Part shown: piece by piece, positions 61,196-64,000 of the stretch
Numbering within the stretch: position 1 is the first letter of the stretch
How the letters are laid out: each line of letters starts with the position of its first letter
Assembly: GCA_022842245.1 (NCBI GenBank)
Contig: JALHPZ010000027.1
Coordinates: 30,741 to 94,740 of the forward strand
Reading direction: 5' to 3'
DNA length: 64,000 bases
Source of the DNA: Gemmataceae bacterium
GTDB lineage: Bacteria > Planctomycetota > Planctomycetia > Gemmatales > Gemmataceae
Made by a program: the position numbers and the translations under genes
Notes under the pieces: model-generated
What the model was told of the DNA's origin: nothing
What the model saw: the letters and a program-made list of their open reading frames with translations, nothing else
Databases searched by the model: none

Positions 61196-62612
61196 CACTC
61201 CGCAATCGCGGGTTGTTGCCGGGTTCGCCCGCGCGGACATTACGCCACCGGTCGGCATCTATCACCGCATGTGGGGCGCCGCGACGCACGACGTCGCTAC
61301 CGGCGTGCATCGGCCGCTGACGGCCACGGCCCTCGCGCTCGCGCCGGTCGACCGTTCGGAATGGCAGATCGTCCTGTCGCTCGACCATTGCCTGCTCGAC
61401 GCCGCCGAGATCGCCAACCTGCGGAATGCCGTATCCGCCAGGACCGATCTCCCCCCCGGCGCCGTTCAGATCGCGCTCTCGCATACCCACGGCGCGGGGT
61501 GGCTCTCTCGCAGCCGCTCGCACCTGCCCGGCGGCGACAAGATCGGCCCGTACTTCGACCGCGTCGCCGGCATCTGCACCGACATCGCTTCGGCGGCGAA
61601 AGCGAACGCGAAACCCTCTACGATCCTCTACGGTACGGCCCGGTGTTCGCTCGCCGCGCACCGCGACCGCTGGGACGAAACAACGAAACAATTCGTCTGC
61701 GGCTTCCATCCCGAAGGGCCGGCCGACGATACCGTGATGCTGGCGAAGGTCGTCGCCGACTCGGGTGAATCGCTCGGTAGCGTCGTGAACTACGCCTGCC
61801 ATCCGACGACGCTGGCGTGGCAGAACACGCTCATCAGCCCCGACTATGTCGGCGCGATGCGCGAAGTAATCGAGCGCGAAACTGGTTCGCCATGCCTGTT
61901 CCTGCAAGGCGCGTCCGGCGACCTCGGCCCGCGCGAAGGGTACGTCGGCGACACCGCCGTCGCGGACCGCAACGGCCGGCAACTCGGCTTCGCCGCGCTC
62001 GCCGGTCTGGAATCATTCCCCGCGCCCGGCACCGCGTTCGAGTACGCCGGCTCCGTCGTGTCCGGTGCGACCCTCGGCACCTGGGTACACCGGCCGGTCT
62101 CGGATGTCGAACGGGTCCGCCACGCGATCTGGAATTGCCGCACGCTCCGCGTCGAACTGCCCTACCGTGCGGATCTGCCAACGCTTGAGGAAACTCGTGC
62201 GAACCTGGCGAAGTGGGAAGCCGTCGAGGCCGCCGCAACCGATCCGATCTCACGGCGCGATGCCCATGCCCGGGTGGAGCAAATGATCCGCCAGCTCACC
62301 CGCCTCGCGGCCATCCCCGCCGGCCGATCGTTCCCGCTCCCGGTCGAGCTTTGGCGGCTCGGCGACGCGTTCTGGGTCTTCGTTCCCGGTGAACTCTATC
62401 AAGTCTTTCAGACCGCTCTCCGTGCCCGTTACCCGAATCGCACCGTCATCGTCTCGACGATCACAAACGGCTGGCAACCAGGCTACATCCCGCCCGCCGC
62501 GGCCTACGGCTACGGCATCTACCAGGAGATCATCGCTGCCGTCGCGCCGGGCAGTCTCGAAACCCTGATCGAATCCATCGCCCGCGAACTGCGATCGATG
62601 TCCGCAACTTGA
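61185..62612 (+). CDS. Neutral/alkaline ceramidase-like hydrolase
   Basis: The 475-residue protein has no signal peptide and starts with VAGFARADITPPVGIYHRMW, the opening of the neutral ceramidase N-terminal domain. Downstream are LSHTHGAGWLSRSRSHLPGG (zinc His pair), VNYACHPTTLAWQNTLISPD and CLFLQGASGDLGPREGYVGD, in which a His and the FLQGASGD motif match the family. True ceramidases cleave N-acyl sphingosines; planctomycete relatives are numerous and their substrates unknown, with deacylation of an amide more general. It is the last gene in the cluster. Confidence 0.82.
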   Translation: MRVDTPQSRVVAGFARADITPPVGIYHRMWGAATHDVATGVHRPLTATALALAPVDRSEWQIVLSLDHCLLDAAEIANLRNAVSARTDLPPGAVQIALSHTHGAGWLSRSRSHLPGGDKIGPYFDRVAGICTDIASAAKANAKPSTILYGTARCSLAAHRDRWDETTKQFVCGFHPEGPADDTVMLAKVVADSGESLGSVVNYACHPTTLAWQNTLISPDYVGAMREVIERETGSPCLFLQGASGDLGPREGYVGDTAVADRNGRQLGFAALAGLESFPAPGTAFEYAGSVVSGATLGTWVHRPVSDVERVRHAIWNCRTLRVELPYRADLPTLEETRANLAKWEAVEAAATDPISRRDAHARVEQMIRQLTRLAAIPAGRSFPLPVELWRLGDAFWVFVPGELYQVFQTALRARYPNRTVIVSTITNGWQPGYIPPAAAYGYGIYQEIIAAVAPGSLETLIESIARELRSMSAT

Positions 62613-62645
62613 CCCGACGTGACCAGTTCCTAAACTGTTGGTGTT

Positions 62646-62717
62646 GGGCGCTTAACTCAGCGGTAGAGTGCGTTCTTCACACGGACGAAGTCACAGGTTC
62701 AAATCCTGTAGCGCCCA
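62646..62717 (+). tRNA. tRNA-Val (anticodon CAC)
   Basis: The 72-nt cloverleaf is complete: acceptor GGGCGCT/AGCGCCC, D-stem ACTC/GAGT, anticodon stem CGTTC/GGACG with loop TTCACAC, T-stem ACAGG/CCTGT with loop TTCAAAT, discriminator A. Anticodon CAC reads GUG. The CCA tail is not encoded. The adjacent remnants of a possible integrase and transposases indicate that this tRNA may be an integration site. Confidence 0.95.
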
Positions 62718-62783
62718 CTGCGGAAAACCCTTAAAATAGAAGCGAAAATCGCTTACTCTGGCCTTCGCCAGACGCTACTCCGG

Positions 62784-63044
62784 ATGGCTAGTTTTGTGGA
62801 AGTCTTCCACAAAACTCGGAGATGCGTCGTGAGGCCGAAAAATCCCACCCCGTCCAAACTGCTCCATTGTCAATCCGGCCTCGCTCGTGTCGTTTGGACT
62901 GCTCCCGACGGAAAACGGCGGGAGATGATTCTCCCCGGCAGCGTCCTGTGCACTTATTCTGTCCGGTCGTTCGCGTTGCGATTTCCAGACCAAACCGCAG
63001 CCGGAGCAAGACAAAGGACGTCCGAATTAGAGCGGTTCCCGTGA
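62784..63044 (+). pseudogene. Possible N-terminal remnant of a tyrosine recombinase
   Basis: An 86-codon frame starts 66 bp after tRNA-Val. Residues about 22-50 (PSKLLHCQSGLARVVWTAPD then GKRREMILPGS) resemble the arm-type N-terminus of planctomycete phage-type integrases (KYLLHKxSGQARVxxxGRxxYLGxxGS). After that similarity ends and the frame reaches IS630 sequence at 63030. The catalytic RHRY residues are missing, so this could not function. Assignment rests on one short pattern next to a tRNA. Confidence 0.35.
62790..62816. repeat. Short perfect palindrome near the tRNA
   Basis: AGTTTTGTGGAAG (62790-62802) is followed by one T and its exact reverse complement (62804-62816). It lies 73 bp after the tRNA-Val end and at the start of the possible integrase remnant. 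It could be a terminator without U-tract, a recombinase site, or a scar of an excised element. Confidence 0.75.
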
Positions 63045-63640
63045 AGTCGTAGCGGTATTGTATCCGCAGCTTGCGAAGTCATTGCGGCACTCCTCGGGGC
63101 TGAAGCTGTCGAGCACTTGGCCCAAGTAGTTCTGCAGGCTCGTGATCGTTCGCTTCTGGGCTTTCCGCAGCATCGACTTCAACTTGCGGTACGCCTTTTC
63201 GATCGGATTCAGGTCGGGACTGTACGTCGACAGGAATCGCAGTTCGGCCCCAACCGATTCGATCGCCGCCTTCACCGCGGCGCGTTTGTGGCTCGACAGG
63301 TTGTCCATCACCACGATGTCGCCGCGCTTCAGCACCGGCACCAGTTGCTGCTCGACGTAGGCCACGAAGATGTCGCCATTCATCGGCCGTCGACCACGGT
63401 CGGCGCGACGAGCCCTTGGAGCGTGAGCGCGACGACGAAAGCGGTCGTCTTCCAATGCCCGTGCGGCGCCGACATGACGAGCCGCTGGCCAAGCGGACAG
63501 CGACCGTGCGTCCGGGTCATGTTCGTGCTGGCCCAAGTTTCGTCGAGGAAGAAGAACCACGCGAAGTCCAGTTGCGGTTGTTCGGCGATCCATTCGTCGC
63601 GTTTCTCTTTCACGTCCGGTCGGGCGAGTGGTGATCGGCA
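63027..63640 (-). pseudogene. IS630-family transposase, truncated and frameshifted
   Basis: The DDE half of an IS630 transposase is split between two frames. The first (63380-63613, GTG start) has FAWFFFLDETWASTNMTRTH and GHWKTTAFVVALTLQGLVAP, ending VVDGR. The second (to 63027) has PMNGDIFVAYVEQQLVPVLK, DIVVMDNLSSHKRAAVK and STYSPDLNPIEKAYRKLKSM. The catalytic Asp, Asp and Glu are present, but a base is missing in the GGCC run near 63384, so the protein is broken. The N-terminal winged helix is absent, cut near 63640. The stop TAA includes TA at 63028-63029, where the insertion element ends. Confidence 0.85.
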
Positions 63641-63672
63641 TCGAAATCAGGGGCTTCCGGAATGCCGTGAAG

Positions 63673-64000
63673 TTAAGGCGCAACGTCTTGGCCTTGCAGT
63701 TCCTTGCGGAGCACGTGCCGTGGCCGAATCATGTACGGGTACTTCTTGGCCCGCCGTTTCAAACATCGTGGCTCGATGCGATCCTTCCGCTCAGGATTGA
63801 CGAGGAACGTCGGCATCGGCGTGCCGGGCGGAGCCGACGACAGCCATCGCAAGACATCCACGAAACTGATCCGGTCGGGTTCGACTCCCTGCCGTTGGCC
63901 CGCCTCCGCCATCACGATTCGCACCAGGTTGTACACGACCGCGAACATCACCATCTCGCGTCGGACGCCGGCCTCGGTCTGGCAGTGCAACGCGTCCATT
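63673..64000 (-). CDS. IS4-family transposase, C-terminal part
   Basis: The gene runs off the right edge; about 109 residues of the C-terminus are visible. MDALHCQTEAGVRREMVMFA then VVYNLVRIVM, VEPDRISFVDVLRWLSSAPP and PRCLKRRAKKYPYMIRPRHV followed by LRKELQGQDVAP match the tail of IS4-type transposases in planctomycetes. The Met at 63999 lies inside the conserved region, so the true start is outside. It abuts the truncated IS630 fragment, suggesting one element inserted into the other. Confidence 0.85.
   Translation of the reverse strand, partial: MDALHCQTEAGVRREMVMFAVVYNLVRIVMAEAGQRQGVEPDRISFVDVLRWLSSAPPGTPMPTFLVNPERKDRIEPRCLKRRAKKYPYMIRPRHVLRKELQGQDVAP

Overview
The window looks like chromosomal DNA of a planctomycete, most likely of the Gemmataceae. 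The evidence is the gene content rather than any marker gene. There are two DUF1501 proteins with Tat-like leaders, two sulfatases, a DUF1080 protein, a protein with two planctomycete-type TIGR03000 domains, a DUF1559 prepilin-like protein, a PQQ beta-propeller protein, a Gemmata-type small-protein family, and the H4MPT-linked C1-transfer gene pair known from planctomycetes. Base composition and codon third positions are G+C rich throughout. The exceptions are a few A+T-rich palindromes and leaders.

Layout. 1-9.7 kb: the 5' end of a SUMT gene, tatC, a small lipoprotein, a secreted alpha/beta hydrolase whose membrane anchor is out of frame, a DUF1501/Gfo-Idh pair, and a minus-strand module of thioredoxin-NHL protein, nDsbD-like protein and PQQ propeller. 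9.9-20 kb: a large GH63-like glycosidase, an NTF2-like protein, a second Gfo-Idh/DUF1501 pair flanking a perfect palindrome, an ECF sigma factor, a poorly coding 1.2 kb stretch, kbl and a DedA protein. 20-31 kb: an oversized Hsp70 divergent by 24 bp from the H4MPT hydantoinase-like gene and its kinase partner, small membrane proteins, a TerC protein with an extra N-terminal domain, an ABC-2 exporter pair, holA and deoC.

31-46 kb: an orphan MASE1-PAS histidine kinase, two overlapping sulfatase genes, DUF1080 and TIGR03000 genes, an S41 protease, a PKD-DUF971-Mrp-MtfA minus-strand run, and an EVE-domain gene whose 3' end is duplicated in tandem. 46-57 kb: a B12-dependent ribonucleotide reductase with a structured leader, an ATP-grasp protein, a decayed gene, a nitrilase, DUF1559 and DUF4476 genes, a nucleoside hydrolase, trpD and lexA. 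57-62.6 kb: a tightly packed plus-strand cluster of amidohydrolase, enolase-superfamily dehydratase, DHDPS/NAL-family lyase, MFS transporter and ceramidase-like hydrolase. It reads as an uptake and breakdown pathway for an acid sugar or similar compound.

The right edge (62.6-64 kb) is a small decaying integration site: tRNA-Val(CAC), a possible integrase remnant, a short palindrome, a frameshifted IS630-type transposase, and the 3' end of an IS4-type transposase running off the window.

No CRISPR array, toxin-antitoxin pair or recognisable defence island was seen. The best candidates for under-described biology are the five-gene catabolic cluster with its inter-gene palindrome, the Hsp70/C1-gene divergent locus, and the secreted thioredoxin-NHL/nDsbD/PQQ module. 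All family assignments come from reading motifs by eye; no database search was run.
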